Shown here: piece after piece, positions 1 to 9,136 of the stretch
Layout: every line of letters begins with the position of its first letter
Numbering within the stretch: position 1 is the first letter of the stretch
From: Blautia sp.
GTDB taxonomy: Bacteria > Bacillota > Clostridia > Lachnospirales > Lachnospiraceae
Direction of reading: 5' to 3'
Assembly: GCA_022777285.1 (NCBI GenBank)
Contig: JALFGN010000045.1
Span: 1-46,729, forward strand
Length of the DNA: 46,729 bases
Position numbers and translations under genes: made by a program
The notes under the pieces: generated by a model
Seen by the model: only the letters and a program-made list of their open reading frames with translations
Told to the model about the DNA's origin: nothing
Databases searched by the model: none

Positions 1-46
1 CTGTAACGTGTCTGCAGGCGACTACAGATTGTACGGGAAATTGTAC

Positions 47-75
47 TTGCAATTTTTTCCTGTGTTCGCTACAAT
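47..75 (+). promoter_or_regulatory. Promoter of the peptide importer operon
   Basis: A -35 TTGCAA (47-52) and a -10 TACAAT (70-75) are separated by 17 bp, which predicts transcription starting near 82 and a 43-base leader before the lipoprotein gene. The first 46 bases of the window show nothing else I recognise. Sequence match only. Confidence 0.55.
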
Positions 76-124
76 GACCTTGACAATTACATAATGAGGG
101 AACTTCTATGTTAAAGGAGAAACA

Positions 125-1699
125 ATGAAAAGAGTAAGAAAAATGATGTTACTGCTCTTTGCACTTACCCTTACTATTGTACTTGGTGGATGCCAGGACA
201 AAAAGGAAAGCGGTAAAGAGTCTCAAAGCAACACGGAAAGTTCTAGTGAAACAAAAACGGAACCAACCATGGGAGGTTCTATTGTAGTAGGAATTCCTCA
301 GGATCTTGAGGATAGTCTTGACCCACACAAATCCGTAGCGGCAGGAACGAAAGAAATCCTATTTAATATTTATGAAGGCCTTGTAAAGCCTGATGAAGAG
401 GGAAATTATATCGATGCTGTAGCACAGTCCCATACCATTTCGGACGAGGGTAAGACTTATACCTTTACACTGCGTGAGGGAATCAAATTCCACAATGGAG
501 CGGACGTTACCGTAGACGATGTGAAATATTCAATTGAGAGATGCGCTGGTATCACGGATGGAACGGAACCGTTGATAGCAGCGTTTTCTAATGTGGAAAG
601 CGTGGAAACTCCGGATGACAAAACAATCGTGATCAATCTGAAAGAGGCAGATACGGAATTTCTGGCTTATCTGATCGTGGCTGTTGTCCCGAAGGATTAT
701 GCAGAACTGGATACAAAACCAGTAGGAACCGGTCCATTTATGTATGAATCACGTTCTCCTCAGGAAAATATCAAGATCAAAAAATTTGCTGGTTACTGGG
801 ATCCGGATAATCAGGCATATCTGGATGAAGTGACTTTTAAAATTGTAAGCGGAAATGCCATTGCCACAGGACTCAATGCAGGTTCTCTTGATATGTTCTG
901 CAGAATTGAGGCGGCACAGTCTGCGCAGCTTCAGAAAGAGGAGTTTCGTTTTTATGAAGGTGGTATGAACCTGGTTCAGGCGCTTTATCTGAATAATGCA
1001 GAAGAACCGTTCAATGATGTGAAAGTACGTCAGGCTCTCTGCTATGCGGTAAATCGTCAGGAAGTTCTGGATATGGTAGCTGACGGAAGAGGTACGATTA
1101 TCGGAAGCAGTATGTTCCCGGCTTTTGAAAAATATTATATGCCGGAACTTGCAGAGGTGTATAGCCAGAATGTGGAGAAAGCAAAGCAGCTTCTTACAGA
1201 GGCAGGATATCCGGATGGATTTGACATGACAATTACCGTTCCGTCTAACTATCAGCAGCATGTGGACACTGCACAGGTTCTGGTAGAACAGCTGAAACAG
1301 GTCGGTGTCAATGCAGAGATTCAGCTTGTAGAATGGGACAGCTGGCTCAGCGATGTTTATACAGACAGAAAATTCCAGTCTACGGTCGTTGGTGTGGATG
1401 CTGCATATTTAAGCGGTCGTGCATTACTGGAACGTTTTGTGTCTGATTCTTCCAAAAATTTCATTAACTTCAAGAATGAAGAATACGATGATCTGTATCA
1501 GCAGGTAAAAAAGAGTACAAATGATCAGGAACAGATTGCACTGTATAAGAAAATGGAAACCATTCTGAATGAAGATGCAGCAAATGTCTATATTCAGGAT
1601 ATGGCATCGGAAGTTGTGCTGAGAAATACTTATGATGGATATGCATTTTATCCTTTGTATGTAATGGATATGTCCAAAATTTATAAAGTCAGCGAATAA
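125..1699 (+). CDS. Peptide-type ABC transporter substrate-binding lipoprotein
   Basis: This is the extracellular binding protein of an oligopeptide/dipeptide (or nickel)-type ABC importer, SBP family 5. The N-terminus has a lipoprotein signal ending in the lipobox LGGC with the lipidated Cys at residue 23, then a low-complexity Ser/Glu/Lys linker that would span the wall. The mature part shows family features such as YEGLVKPD, LREGIKFHNG and VGTGPF, and VRQALCYAVNRQEV in the second lobe. At 524 residues it has the usual family length. An AAAGGAG ribosome site lies at 114-120. It is the first gene of a five-gene operon with the permeases and ATPases downstream. The ligand cannot be told from sequence; di- or oligopeptides fit best with the amidohydrolase and aminotransferase that follow. 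Confidence 0.93.
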   Translation: MKRVRKMMLLLFALTLTIVLGGCQDKKESGKESQSNTESSSETKTEPTMGGSIVVGIPQDLEDSLDPHKSVAAGTKEILFNIYEGLVKPDEEGNYIDAVAQSHTISDEGKTYTFTLREGIKFHNGADVTVDDVKYSIERCAGITDGTEPLIAAFSNVESVETPDDKTIVINLKEADTEFLAYLIVAVVPKDYAELDTKPVGTGPFMYESRSPQENIKIKKFAGYWDPDNQAYLDEVTFKIVSGNAIATGLNAGSLDMFCRIEAAQSAQLQKEEFRFYEGGMNLVQALYLNNAEEPFNDVKVRQALCYAVNRQEVLDMVADGRGTIIGSSMFPAFEKYYMPELAEVYSQNVEKAKQLLTEAGYPDGFDMTITVPSNYQQHVDTAQVLVEQLKQVGVNAEIQLVEWDSWLSDVYTDRKFQSTVVGVDAAYLSGRALLERFVSDSSKNFINFKNEEYDDLYQQVKKSTNDQEQIALYKKMETILNEDAANVYIQDMASEVVLRNTYDGYAFYPLYVMDMSKIYKVSE

Positions 1700-1732
1700 T
1701 TGGAAAACAACAGGAAAAGGAGAAGGACGACT

Positions 1733-2677
1733 ATGAAATTTATTATGAAAAAAACAGGTACTCTCATTATAACTTTGTTAATTGTCTCTTTTTTGTCCTT
1801 CTTCGCTTTTTCCGTAATTCCGGGAGATGCGGCGAAATCCAGGCTTGGCACGGAAGGAACGAAAGAACAGGTGGAGGCACTGCAAAAAGAGATGGGACTG
1901 GACAAGCCGGTATTGGTACGTTATGGTCTGTGGCTGAAAGATTTTGTAAAAGGAGATATGGGAGAATCTTACAGCTATGCAATGCCTGTCAGCACTATGA
2001 TCGCAGATAAGATTCCCATTACCGTAGCCATGGTAATTATGGGCTTTTTTATGATTCTTGTGATTTCCCTGCCGCTTGGAATTTTTACCGCTCAGCACGA
2101 GGGCGGACATTTGGATCGTTTCCTTATGACCTGCAATCAGATTGTGATGTCTGTTCCAGGATTTCTGATTGGAATCTTGATCACTTATATTTTCGGTCTG
2201 GCCCTGAGATGGTTTACGCCGGGAGAGTATATTTCCATAAAAGAGAGTTTTGGAGGATTTCTGGCGTATCTGATTGCCCCTAGTGTTGCAATCGCTCTTC
2301 CGAAAGCCGCGATGGGTGTTAAGATGCTGCGCAGCTCCGTGATTTCTCAGCTGCGCATGGATTATGTGCGGACTGCTTACAGCAGAGGAGGGAAACCTTC
2401 TCATGTTATGTATAAACATGTGTTGAAGAATGCACTGATTCCTGTACTGACCTTCTGGGCTATGACCATTGCAGATATTATGGCAAATACGATTATTATG
2501 GAACAGGTATTTACGATTCCGGGCATGGGAAGTCTGCTGATCACTTCCATATCAAATCGCGATTATCCGGTTGTACAGGGAATTATTGTTCTGATTGCAG
2601 CAATGGTGGTACTGGTTAATTTTGCCGTGGATGTGCTTTATGCAAAGATCGATCCACGAATTCGGATCCAGGCATGA
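1733..2677 (+). CDS. Peptide ABC transporter permease, DppB/OppB type
   Basis: First membrane subunit of the importer, DppB-like, 314 residues. The N-terminal signature region (GTEGTKEQVEALQKEMGLDKP followed by a conserved WLKDFVKGDMG-type stretch) is followed by a binding-protein-dependent transport domain of about five further helices. The cytoplasmic EAA loop lies around RTAYSRGGKPSHVMYKHVLKNAL and contacts an ATPase subunit. An in-frame TTG at 1700 would add 11 basic residues, but the AAAGGAGAAGG ribosome site sits just upstream of the ATG at 1733, so I chose that start. The gap to the binding-protein gene is 33 bases, and 15 bases separate it from the next permease. Confidence 0.92.
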   Translation: MKFIMKKTGTLIITLLIVSFLSFFAFSVIPGDAAKSRLGTEGTKEQVEALQKEMGLDKPVLVRYGLWLKDFVKGDMGESYSYAMPVSTMIADKIPITVAMVIMGFFMILVISLPLGIFTAQHEGGHLDRFLMTCNQIVMSVPGFLIGILITYIFGLALRWFTPGEYISIKESFGGFLAYLIAPSVAIALPKAAMGVKMLRSSVISQLRMDYVRTAYSRGGKPSHVMYKHVLKNALIPVLTFWAMTIADIMANTIIMEQVFTIPGMGSLLITSISNRDYPVVQGIIVLIAAMVVLVNFAVDVLYAKIDPRIRIQA

Positions 2678-2692
2678 AAGAAAGGAGCACAT

Positions 2693-3493
2693 ATGAAGAA
2701 GAAAAGCAGAACTTTTATGACAGGTCTTTGTCTCGCAGCTTTTATGTTTGTATTTTTGCTGATCGGTTCTTTTTATACTCCTTACGATCCGGACGCTATG
2801 AATGGAACGGCAAAATTTGCTGCCCCTTCTCTGTTCCATCTGTTCGGATGTGATCAGTTTGGAAGGGACATTTTCAGCCGTGTGATGAAGGGAACCGGGA
2901 CGACTTTTTTTGTGGCATTTGCCACAGTCGTTCTGGGAGGAGGTACCGGTCTTGTGATCGGTGCCTTTACCGGATATTTCGGCGGTTGGCTGGATGAGGT
3001 GTTGATGCGGTTTAACGATGCAGTGGTTTCTTTTCCCAGTATTTTGCTGGCTCTTGTATTTATCAGTATTCTGGGACCTGGAAAATATAATGTAATACTG
3101 GCTCTGGCTGTGGTATTTATTCCGAGTTTTGCCAGAATGACAAGAAGTGAATTCCTCTCTCAGAGGGAAATGGATTATGTAAAAAGTGCAAGACTGATGG
3201 GTGTGCCGCATATGCGGATTATCTTTGTTCACATCTTGCCGAATGTTCTGCCTACTGTGTTTGCGACTGCTGCAATCGGATTTAATAATGCCATTCTTGC
3301 GGAAGCAGGGATGAGTTATCTGGGAATCGGCGTACAGCCTCCGGATGCCAGTCTTGGACGGATGCTTTCCGAGTCTCAGACGTATCTGGCTACCGCACCC
3401 TGGTGTGCATTATTTCCCGGAATTGCAGTGATTCTGCTGGCACTTGGCTTTTCCTTGATGAGTGACGGGCTTCAGAAGAAGGGAGGAAGATAA
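2693..3493 (+). CDS. Peptide ABC transporter permease, DppC/OppC type
   Basis: Second membrane subunit, 266 residues, slightly short for DppC because the N-terminal extension is brief. Helix 1 is at about residues 10-28, and is followed by the DppC hallmark LFGCDQFGRDIFSRVMKGTGTT. The remaining five helices include the EAA loop (YVKSARLMGVPHMRIIFVHILPN). It is preceded by an AAAGGAG ribosome site and its stop is followed one base later by the ATG of the first ATPase gene, so translation is probably coupled. It would pair with the upstream permease to form the translocation pore. Confidence 0.92.
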   Translation: MKKKSRTFMTGLCLAAFMFVFLLIGSFYTPYDPDAMNGTAKFAAPSLFHLFGCDQFGRDIFSRVMKGTGTTFFVAFATVVLGGGTGLVIGAFTGYFGGWLDEVLMRFNDAVVSFPSILLALVFISILGPGKYNVILALAVVFIPSFARMTRSEFLSQREMDYVKSARLMGVPHMRIIFVHILPNVLPTVFATAAIGFNNAILAEAGMSYLGIGVQPPDASLGRMLSESQTYLATAPWCALFPGIAVILLALGFSLMSDGLQKKGGR

Positions 3494-3494
3494 G

Positions 3495-4340
3495 ATGCAT
3501 TTACTGGAAATAAAAAATCTTGTGATTGAATTTCATGATACCGTTCCTCCTTCAAAAATTGTGGAAAACTTGTCTTTTTCTATGGAAAAGGGAGAAATCC
3601 TGGGAATTGTAGGAGAATCCGGTTCCGGTAAAACACAGACAGCTTTATCGGTTATGGGACTTCTGGAAAGCCATGCGAAAATGCCGCAGGGAGAAATCCT
3701 TTTTGGTGGGAAAGATATTCTGAAGTGTCAGGAGGAAGAGCTGCGTGAAATCCGCGGAAAGGAAATCGGAATTGTTTTTCAGGAGCCTATGACTTCCCTG
3801 AATCCTTTGCTTACGATTGGGGAACAGGTAGAAGAACCACTCAGGATTCACACAAAGGACAGTCCGGCAGAACGGAAAGAAAAGGCATTGGAAATGATGC
3901 GAAAAGTAGAGCTTCCTTCGCCGGAAGAACTTTATAGAAAATATCCGCATCAACTTTCCGGAGGAATGCGGCAGCGCGTTATGATTGCGGCTGCATTGAT
4001 TACAAGCCCTTCCCTGATTATTGCAGATGAACCGACTACGGCCTTGGATGTCACCATTCAGGCACAGATTTTAAAACTTCTCAAGCGAATCAATCAGAAG
4101 GAAGGGACAGGAATTCTTTTTATTTCCCACGATCTTGGTGTGGTAAGAAAACTGTGTGACCGGGTGATTGTTATGAATCAGGGAAAAGCGGTGGAGCAGG
4201 GAATGGTAGAAGAAATCTTCCGAAATCCCACAGAAGCATATACCAGAAAACTTCTGGCTGCCATACCAGACAGAACAACCTCTTTAAGACAAAGAAACAG
4301 GGGAAAACAGAAGTCTGAGAAAGGGGAAATAGAGAAATGA
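3495..4340 (+). CDS. Peptide ABC transporter ATPase, DppD/OppD type
   Basis: First ATP-hydrolysing subunit, 281 residues. Walker A is GESGSGKT, the Q-loop lies at [12 protein letters not shown], the signature is LSGGMRQRV, Walker B is [12 protein letters not shown] and the H-loop is FISHDLGVV; all are canonical. The C-terminal [15 protein letters not shown] region begins the oligopeptide-transporter tail, which ends soon after and lacks most of the oligo_HPY extension of longer homologues. The ATG at 3495 follows GGGAGGAAGATAAG, making it a better start than the upstream in-frame codon at 3462 inside the permease gene. The stop overlaps the next start (ATGA at 4337-4340). Confidence 0.92.
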   Translation: MHLLEIKNLVIEFHDTVPPSKIVENLSFSMEKGEILGIVGESGSGKTQTALSVMGLLESHAKMPQGEILFGGKDILKCQEEELREIRGKEIGIVFQEPMTSLNPLLTIGEQVEEPLRIHTKDSPAERKEKALEMMRKVELPSPEELYRKYPHQLSGGMRQRVMIAAALITSPSLIIADEPTTALDVTIQAQILKLLKRINQKEGTGILFISHDLGVVRKLCDRVIVMNQGKAVEQGMVEEIFRNPTEAYTRKLLAAIPDRTTSLRQRNRGKQKSEKGEIEK

Positions 4341-5050
4341 AGCCTGTTCTGGAAGTAAAACATATCAGTACCTCTTATAAAGAAGGAAAACAGAAACAGA
4401 AGGTACTGGAGGATGTAAACTTTACCTTATATGAGAATGAGATTCTTGGATTAGTGGGAGAGAGCGGATGCGGAAAGACCACTTTGTCAAAAGCAATTCT
4501 CGGTTTTATAAAAACAGAAGAAGGAGAAATCATTCATTATACAAAAAATCCCCAGATGGTATTTCAAGATCCCTTTTCTTCTCTGAATCCGTCAAAAAAA
4601 ATCGGATGGATTCTGGAGGAACCTCTTCGCATGCAGAAGATTCCAAAAGAAATTCGCAGACAGCGTGTGGAAGAGATGGCAGAAAAGACAGGACTTACAA
4701 AAGAACATCTGAAAAGAAGACCCAAGGAATTGTCCGGCGGACAGCGTCAGAGAGTCAGCATTGCGCTGGCACTTTTACAGGGGGCTGGTTTCATCATTGC
4801 AGATGAGCCGGTTTCTGCCCTGGATGTGACGATTCAGAAACAGATTCTGGAACTGCTGAATGAAGTGCAGCAGGAAATGAAACTTTCTATTTTGTTTATT
4901 TCTCATGACCTGAATGTTATTTATCAGATCTGTGATCGGGTGATGGTTATGAAAGAAGGAAAAATCCTGGAGCAGGGGACAGTAGAAGCGGTGTTTGAAC
5001 ATCCGCAGGCAGAATATACAAAAGAATTGCTGGATGCAGTTTGCATCTGA
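4337..5050 (+). CDS. Peptide ABC transporter ATPase, DppF/OppF type (short)
   Basis: Second ATPase of the importer. Walker [10 protein letters not shown], signature LSGGQRQRV, Walker [13 protein letters not shown] and switch His in LFISHDLNV are all present. The protein is 237 residues, against roughly 300-330 for typical DppF/OppF, because it stops just after the [14 protein letters not shown] region. The nucleotide-binding core is complete, so this looks like a natural short form and not a broken gene. Its ATG overlaps the preceding stop as ATGA, which indicates translational coupling, and it is followed by a clear terminator. Confidence 0.91.
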   Translation: MKPVLEVKHISTSYKEGKQKQKVLEDVNFTLYENEILGLVGESGCGKTTLSKAILGFIKTEEGEIIHYTKNPQMVFQDPFSSLNPSKKIGWILEEPLRMQKIPKEIRRQRVEEMAEKTGLTKEHLKRRPKELSGGQRQRVSIALALLQGAGFIIADEPVSALDVTIQKQILELLNEVQQEMKLSILFISHDLNVIYQICDRVMVMKEGKILEQGTVEAVFEHPQAEYTKELLDAVCI

Positions 5051-5071
5051 AGAAAGATAGTGCTAATATTT

Positions 5072-5108
5072 AAGGTACATGGACATAATAATACCATGTA
5101 CCTTTTTT
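5072..5108 (+). terminator. Rho-independent terminator after the ABC importer operon
   Basis: A perfect 11-bp stem (AAGGTACATGG at 5072-5082, CCATGTACCTT at 5094-5104) is followed by a run of T. It lies between the DppF-like gene and the amidohydrolase gene, so the latter is either read through or uses a promoter I could not identify with confidence. Confidence 0.85.
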
Positions 5109-5124
5109 GTATAGATAAGGAGCG

Positions 5125-6342
5125 GTGAAAATGGATAGTAAATTCGTGAAAGAAGCAGCAAAAAATATACAGCAGGAACTGACAGAAATCCGCAGAACTC
5201 TGCATCAGAACCCGGAAGTGGGACCCTTCCTGCCACAGACAAAGGCATTTGTCAGAAAGAAGCTGGAGGAATATGGATACGAACCCAAAGAAATCTGTGA
5301 AAGCGGAATTGTAGCTACTGTGCAAGGAGAGGAACCGGGAAAGACCATTCTTTTGCGGGCGGATATGGATGCCCTGTCTATTAAAGAAGAAGCACCGGTT
5401 TCCTTTGCTTCCTGCAATCATGCCATGCATGCCTGTGGTCATGATATGCATGCCACCATGTTGCTTGGAGCAGCGAAATTACTAATGGAGAATCGTCATG
5501 AGATCAAAGGAACCGTAAAGCTGGTCTTTCAGCCTGATGAAGAGGGATTTACAGGGGCAAAGTCTATGCTCAAAGCCGGTGTACTGGAGGAGCCGCATGT
5601 AGATGCAGGAATGGCACTTCATGTAAATTCCGGTACTCCTTCCGGGATGATTTTGTGCGGACAGGGTACCTGTATGGCTGGCTGCACGTTGTTTCAGATT
5701 ACGGTAAAGGGAACCGGATGTCACGGAGCCATGCCTGAGACAGGGGTAGATCCAATCAATATTGCGGCACATATTTATCTGTCTCTTCAGGAGATCATTG
5801 CAAGGGAAATCTCACCGATGAAGCCGGCAGTACTCACAATCGGTAAATTCTCAGGAGGGAAGGCACCGAATATTATTCCGGAAGAAGTGGTGCTGGAAGG
5901 AACGATCCGTACGCTGGATGTGGATCTTGCCGGACAGATCTACAGGCGAATAGAAGAAATTTCCACGCAGACGGCAGCGTTGTTCCGGGGAGAAGCAAAA
6001 GTAACAGAAATCGCATCTGCGCCGCCTCTTCAGAATGACCGGAATCTGGTCAGAGAAATGGCAGAATATGCCAAAGAAATCACAGCGCCGGAAAAAGTAA
6101 TTTTATTTGAACAAGGAGGAATGGGATCGGAAGATTTTGCATCCTATACTTATGAGATTCCCTGTGCCTATCTGCTGCTTGGAGCAGGAACTGCCCAGGA
6201 AAACCCAATGTTCGGGAAACCAATGCACAACGATCATGTAGTCTTCAATGAGGAAATCCTGTCTCTTGGAAGCGGGATTCTTACGTACAGCGCGATCAAA
6301 TGGCTGGAAAACAATTCTCTTGCTATTTCAAATATGAAGTGA
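5125..6342 (+). CDS. M20D-family amidohydrolase (N-acyl-amino-acid / hippurate hydrolase type)
   Basis: Metal-dependent M20 subfamily D amidohydrolase of 405 residues, which cleaves N-acyl or N-aroyl groups from amino acids or short peptides in the cytoplasm. Visible elements are the metal site HACGHDMHAT with Cys104 and His106, the catalytic/metal pair in DEEG (Glu139-Glu140), and the C-terminal MHNDHVVF His motif. The central dimerisation domain (GTGCHGAMPETGVDPINIAAHI) interrupts the catalytic domain as usual. The ribosome site AAGGAGCGGTGAAA lies just upstream. Placed after a peptide importer and before an alanine aminotransferase, it fits use of imported N-acyl amino acids or peptides. 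Substrate cannot be assigned; hippurate, N-acetyl amino acids and N-acetyldiaminopimelate are all possible for the family. Confidence 0.9.
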   Translation: MKMDSKFVKEAAKNIQQELTEIRRTLHQNPEVGPFLPQTKAFVRKKLEEYGYEPKEICESGIVATVQGEEPGKTILLRADMDALSIKEEAPVSFASCNHAMHACGHDMHATMLLGAAKLLMENRHEIKGTVKLVFQPDEEGFTGAKSMLKAGVLEEPHVDAGMALHVNSGTPSGMILCGQGTCMAGCTLFQITVKGTGCHGAMPETGVDPINIAAHIYLSLQEIIAREISPMKPAVLTIGKFSGGKAPNIIPEEVVLEGTIRTLDVDLAGQIYRRIEEISTQTAALFRGEAKVTEIASAPPLQNDRNLVREMAEYAKEITAPEKVILFEQGGMGSEDFASYTYEIPCAYLLLGAGTAQENPMFGKPMHNDHVVFNEEILSLGSGILTYSAIKWLENNSLAISNMK

Positions 6343-6395
6343 TAAAATTTTAGACAATAGCATCTTATCGTTGGAAAGCAGGAAAGGAAAGAGAC

Positions 6396-7616
6396 ATGAG
6401 AACCTTTAAAAAATCTTCAAAACTGGATAATGTCTGTTATGATGTAAGAGGGCCGGTTCTGGACGAGGCCAATCGTATGCAGGCAAATGGAATTAATGTA
6501 TTAAAACTGAATATCGGAAATCCCGCACCTTTTGGATTTTCCGCTCCGGAGGAAGTGATTGAGGATATGATTTCTACTTTGCGGGATGCCCAGGGATATT
6601 CGGATTCCCATGGCATTTTTGCGGCCAGAAAGGCAATCATGCAGTATGCCCAGATAAAAAATATTCCCAATGTATCGATGGAACATATTTACACAGGAAA
6701 TGGTGTCAGTGAACTGATTAATATGGCAACACAGGGACTGATCGATAATGGCGATGAAGTTCTGGTTCCATCCCCGGATTATCCGCTTTGGACGGGTTGT
6801 GTGACACTGGCAGGAGGAAAAGCGGTTCATTACATCTGTGATGAGCAGTCTGAGTGGTATCCGGATATTGCGGATATGAGAAGCAAGATTACGGATAAGA
6901 CAAAAGCTATTGTTATTATTAACCCGAACAATCCTACAGGAGCCGTGTATCCACGGGAAGTTCTGGAGCAGATCGTAGAACTCGCAAGAGAACATGAACT
7001 GATGATTCTTTCGGATGAGATTTATGACCGGCTTACCATGGATGGAATCGAACATACTTCGATTGCTTCTCTGGCACCGGATTTGTTCTGTGTTACGTTA
7101 AATGGTCTTTCCAAGTCCCATATGGTAGCAGGATTTCGCTGTGGATGGATGATTCTCAGTGGTGCAAAACACAAGGGGAAAGATTACATTGAGGGACTGA
7201 ATATGCTGTCCAATATGCGTCTTTGTTCGAATGTACCGGCACAGTGTATTGTACAGACAGCTCTTGGAGGCTATCAGAGTGTGAAGAATTATCTGGTTCC
7301 GGGGGGAAGAATTTATGAACAGAGAGAATATATTTACAAAGCCATCAATGAGATACCGGGCTTGTCTGCTGTAAAACCAAAAGCTGCTTTTTATATTTTC
7401 CCGAAAATTGATACAAAAAAATTCAACATTCTGGATGATGAAAAATTTGTTCTTGATTTTCTTAAGGAAAAGAAAGTACTTCTGACTCACGGAAAAGGAT
7501 TCAACTGGAATCAGCCGGATCATTTCCGTATTGTATATCTGCCGAATGTGGAACAGTTAAAAGATGCGACAGGAAGACTGGCAGATTTTCTCAGTACTTA
7601 CAGACAAAGTTTTTAA
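6396..7616 (+). CDS. alaA: Alanine aminotransferase, AlaA type
   Basis: PLP-dependent class I aminotransferase of 406 residues, predicted to interconvert pyruvate plus glutamate with alanine plus 2-oxoglutarate. The start (KKSSKLDNVCYDVRGPVLDEA), NIGNPAPFGF, IIINPNNPTGAVY, NGLSKSHMVAGFRCGWM and PGGRIYEQRE closely match what I remember of Escherichia coli AlaA (405 residues), so I am confident of the subfamily. Lys240 in NGLSKSH is the expected Schiff-base lysine. The ribosome site is GGAAAGGAAAG. It lies 53 bases after the amidohydrolase gene and 19 bases before a MATE exporter gene. Substrate specificity is inferred from family resemblance. Confidence 0.92.
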   Translation: MRTFKKSSKLDNVCYDVRGPVLDEANRMQANGINVLKLNIGNPAPFGFSAPEEVIEDMISTLRDAQGYSDSHGIFAARKAIMQYAQIKNIPNVSMEHIYTGNGVSELINMATQGLIDNGDEVLVPSPDYPLWTGCVTLAGGKAVHYICDEQSEWYPDIADMRSKITDKTKAIVIINPNNPTGAVYPREVLEQIVELAREHELMILSDEIYDRLTMDGIEHTSIASLAPDLFCVTLNGLSKSHMVAGFRCGWMILSGAKHKGKDYIEGLNMLSNMRLCSNVPAQCIVQTALGGYQSVKNYLVPGGRIYEQREYIYKAINEIPGLSAVKPKAAFYIFPKIDTKKFNILDDEKFVLDFLKEKKVLLTHGKGFNWNQPDHFRIVYLPNVEQLKDATGRLADFLSTYRQSF

Positions 7617-7635
7617 TAGGTATCAGGCAGGAAGA

Positions 7636-9006
7636 ATGAGAAACATACATACAACAAAAGAAAAGGAGCATGATTTTTCCCAGGGAAGTATCCCTGGGAA
7701 TATTTTACGACTGTCACTGCCTTTGATCGCAGCACAGTTTATCAACGTACTTTATAATATTGTGGACCGTATGTATATCGGGCGGATTCCGGGTGCAGAT
7801 ACAGCGGCTCTTACTGGCGTGGGGGTCTGTTTCCCTGTCATTACAGTGATTATGGCATTTGCTTTTCTGGTAGGAACGGGAGGACCGCCTCTTTGTTCCA
7901 TTGCAAGAGGCAGACAGGAAAATGAAAAAGCAGAACATATTATGGGAAATTCGTTTACCCTTCTGGTTGCAACAGGAATCGTACTGATACTCTTGGGATT
8001 TCTGGTGAAAAGACCGCTTCTGTATGCGCTTGGAGCCAGTGATGTGACCTTTCCCTATGCAGATCAATACATCAGTATTTATCTGTTGGGAAGTGTCTTT
8101 GTTATGATTTCCATTGGAATGAATGGATTTATCAATTGCCAGGGCTTTGCCGGAATTGGAATGCTTACCGTCGTCATCGGTGCTGTGCTCAATATTATTC
8201 TGGATCCGGTATTTATTTTTCTCCTGCACAGGGGCGTACAGGGAGCAGCAGCAGCTACCGTTCTTTCTCAGGCAGTATCTGCAGGCTGGATCCTCCGCTT
8301 TTTGACAGGAAAACAGACCCATCTCAAGCTGCGGCCGGCTTACTGGAAACCGGATTTAGCCTGTGTAAGAGAGATCGTCTCTTTGGGACTTTCCGGATTT
8401 ATCATGCAGGCAACGAACTGTATGGTACAGATTGTATGCAATGTGACACTGCATAATTTTGGCGGAGATATCTATGTAGGGATTATGACGATCATCAATT
8501 CGGTCCGTGAGGTATTAACGGTTCCGGTTAATGGACTGACGCAGGGCGCACAGCCCGTAATCGGATTTAACTACGGTGCAAAAGAATATACCCGTGTAAA
8601 ACAGGGGATCAAATTCATGTCTGTGATCTGCATTTGCTATACTTCCCTTGTATGGCTCCTGACTTTGATTATCCCGGAAATGTTTATTCATTTGTTTAAC
8701 GGAAGCAAAGAACTCGTAGCGGTAGGAGTTCCTGCCATGCGGATTTATTTCTTTGGATTTTGCTTTATGTCTTTACAGTTTGCGGGACAGACTGTTTTTA
8801 CAGGGCTTGGAAAGGCAAAACAGGCAATCTTTTTCTCTCTGTTTCGGAAAGCAGTGATCGTGGTGCCGCTTACCCTGCTTTTACCCCATATCGCAGGACT
8901 TGGTGTAAATGGCGTCTTTCTTGCAGAGCCGGTTTCTAATTTTATCGGAGGGACGGCATGTTTTGTAACCATGTTTTATATCATGTGGCCTGCACTGTCA
9001 GATTAG
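7636..9006 (+). CDS. MATE-family multidrug efflux transporter
   Basis: Inner-membrane antiporter of the MATE superfamily, 456 residues with about twelve hydrophobic helices and the internal two-fold repeat of MatE domains. The first repeat starts at GSIPGNILRLSLPLIAAQFINVLYNIVDRMYIGR, the second at IVSLGLSGFIMQATNCMVQIVCN. Such proteins export cationic compounds using a sodium or proton gradient. An in-frame ATG at 7564 lies inside alaA and would add 24 polar residues, so I prefer the ATG at 7636, preceded by AGGCAGGAAGA. The gene is probably co-transcribed with alaA. The substrate is unknown; amino acid or drug export are both possible. Confidence 0.9.
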   Translation: MRNIHTTKEKEHDFSQGSIPGNILRLSLPLIAAQFINVLYNIVDRMYIGRIPGADTAALTGVGVCFPVITVIMAFAFLVGTGGPPLCSIARGRQENEKAEHIMGNSFTLLVATGIVLILLGFLVKRPLLYALGASDVTFPYADQYISIYLLGSVFVMISIGMNGFINCQGFAGIGMLTVVIGAVLNIILDPVFIFLLHRGVQGAAAATVLSQAVSAGWILRFLTGKQTHLKLRPAYWKPDLACVREIVSLGLSGFIMQATNCMVQIVCNVTLHNFGGDIYVGIMTIINSVREVLTVPVNGLTQGAQPVIGFNYGAKEYTRVKQGIKFMSVICICYTSLVWLLTLIIPEMFIHLFNGSKELVAVGVPAMRIYFFGFCFMSLQFAGQTVFTGLGKAKQAIFFSLFRKAVIVVPLTLLLPHIAGLGVNGVFLAEPVSNFIGGTACFVTMFYIMWPALSD

Positions 9007-9052
9007 AAGTCAAAATAATATAGTTTTTAATCACAGAAACGGAGGAAATTTT

Positions 9053-9136
9053 ATGATTCCGGTATTAAAATCGAACTATAGATTAAATATAGACAGGATT
9101 TTATTCAGGAGGAAAAGACAATGCCGACATGGTTAG
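9053..9136 (+). CDS. Small ORF overlapping the alpha-glucosidase start
   Basis: A 27-codon ORF begins with ATG at 9053 behind a strong GGAGG site (9041-9045, seven-base spacing). It runs through the second ribosome site (CAGGAGG near 9106) and ends at a TAG (9134-9136), 16 bases into the glucosidase gene in another frame. The peptide begins MIPVLKSNYRLN and ends in a basic stretch. It may be a leader that couples or modulates translation of the enzyme, or an unused relic. No family is recognised. The rest of the 9007-9120 gap shows no clear promoter or terminator. Confidence 0.35.
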   Translation: MIPVLKSNYRLNIDRILFRRKRQCRHG

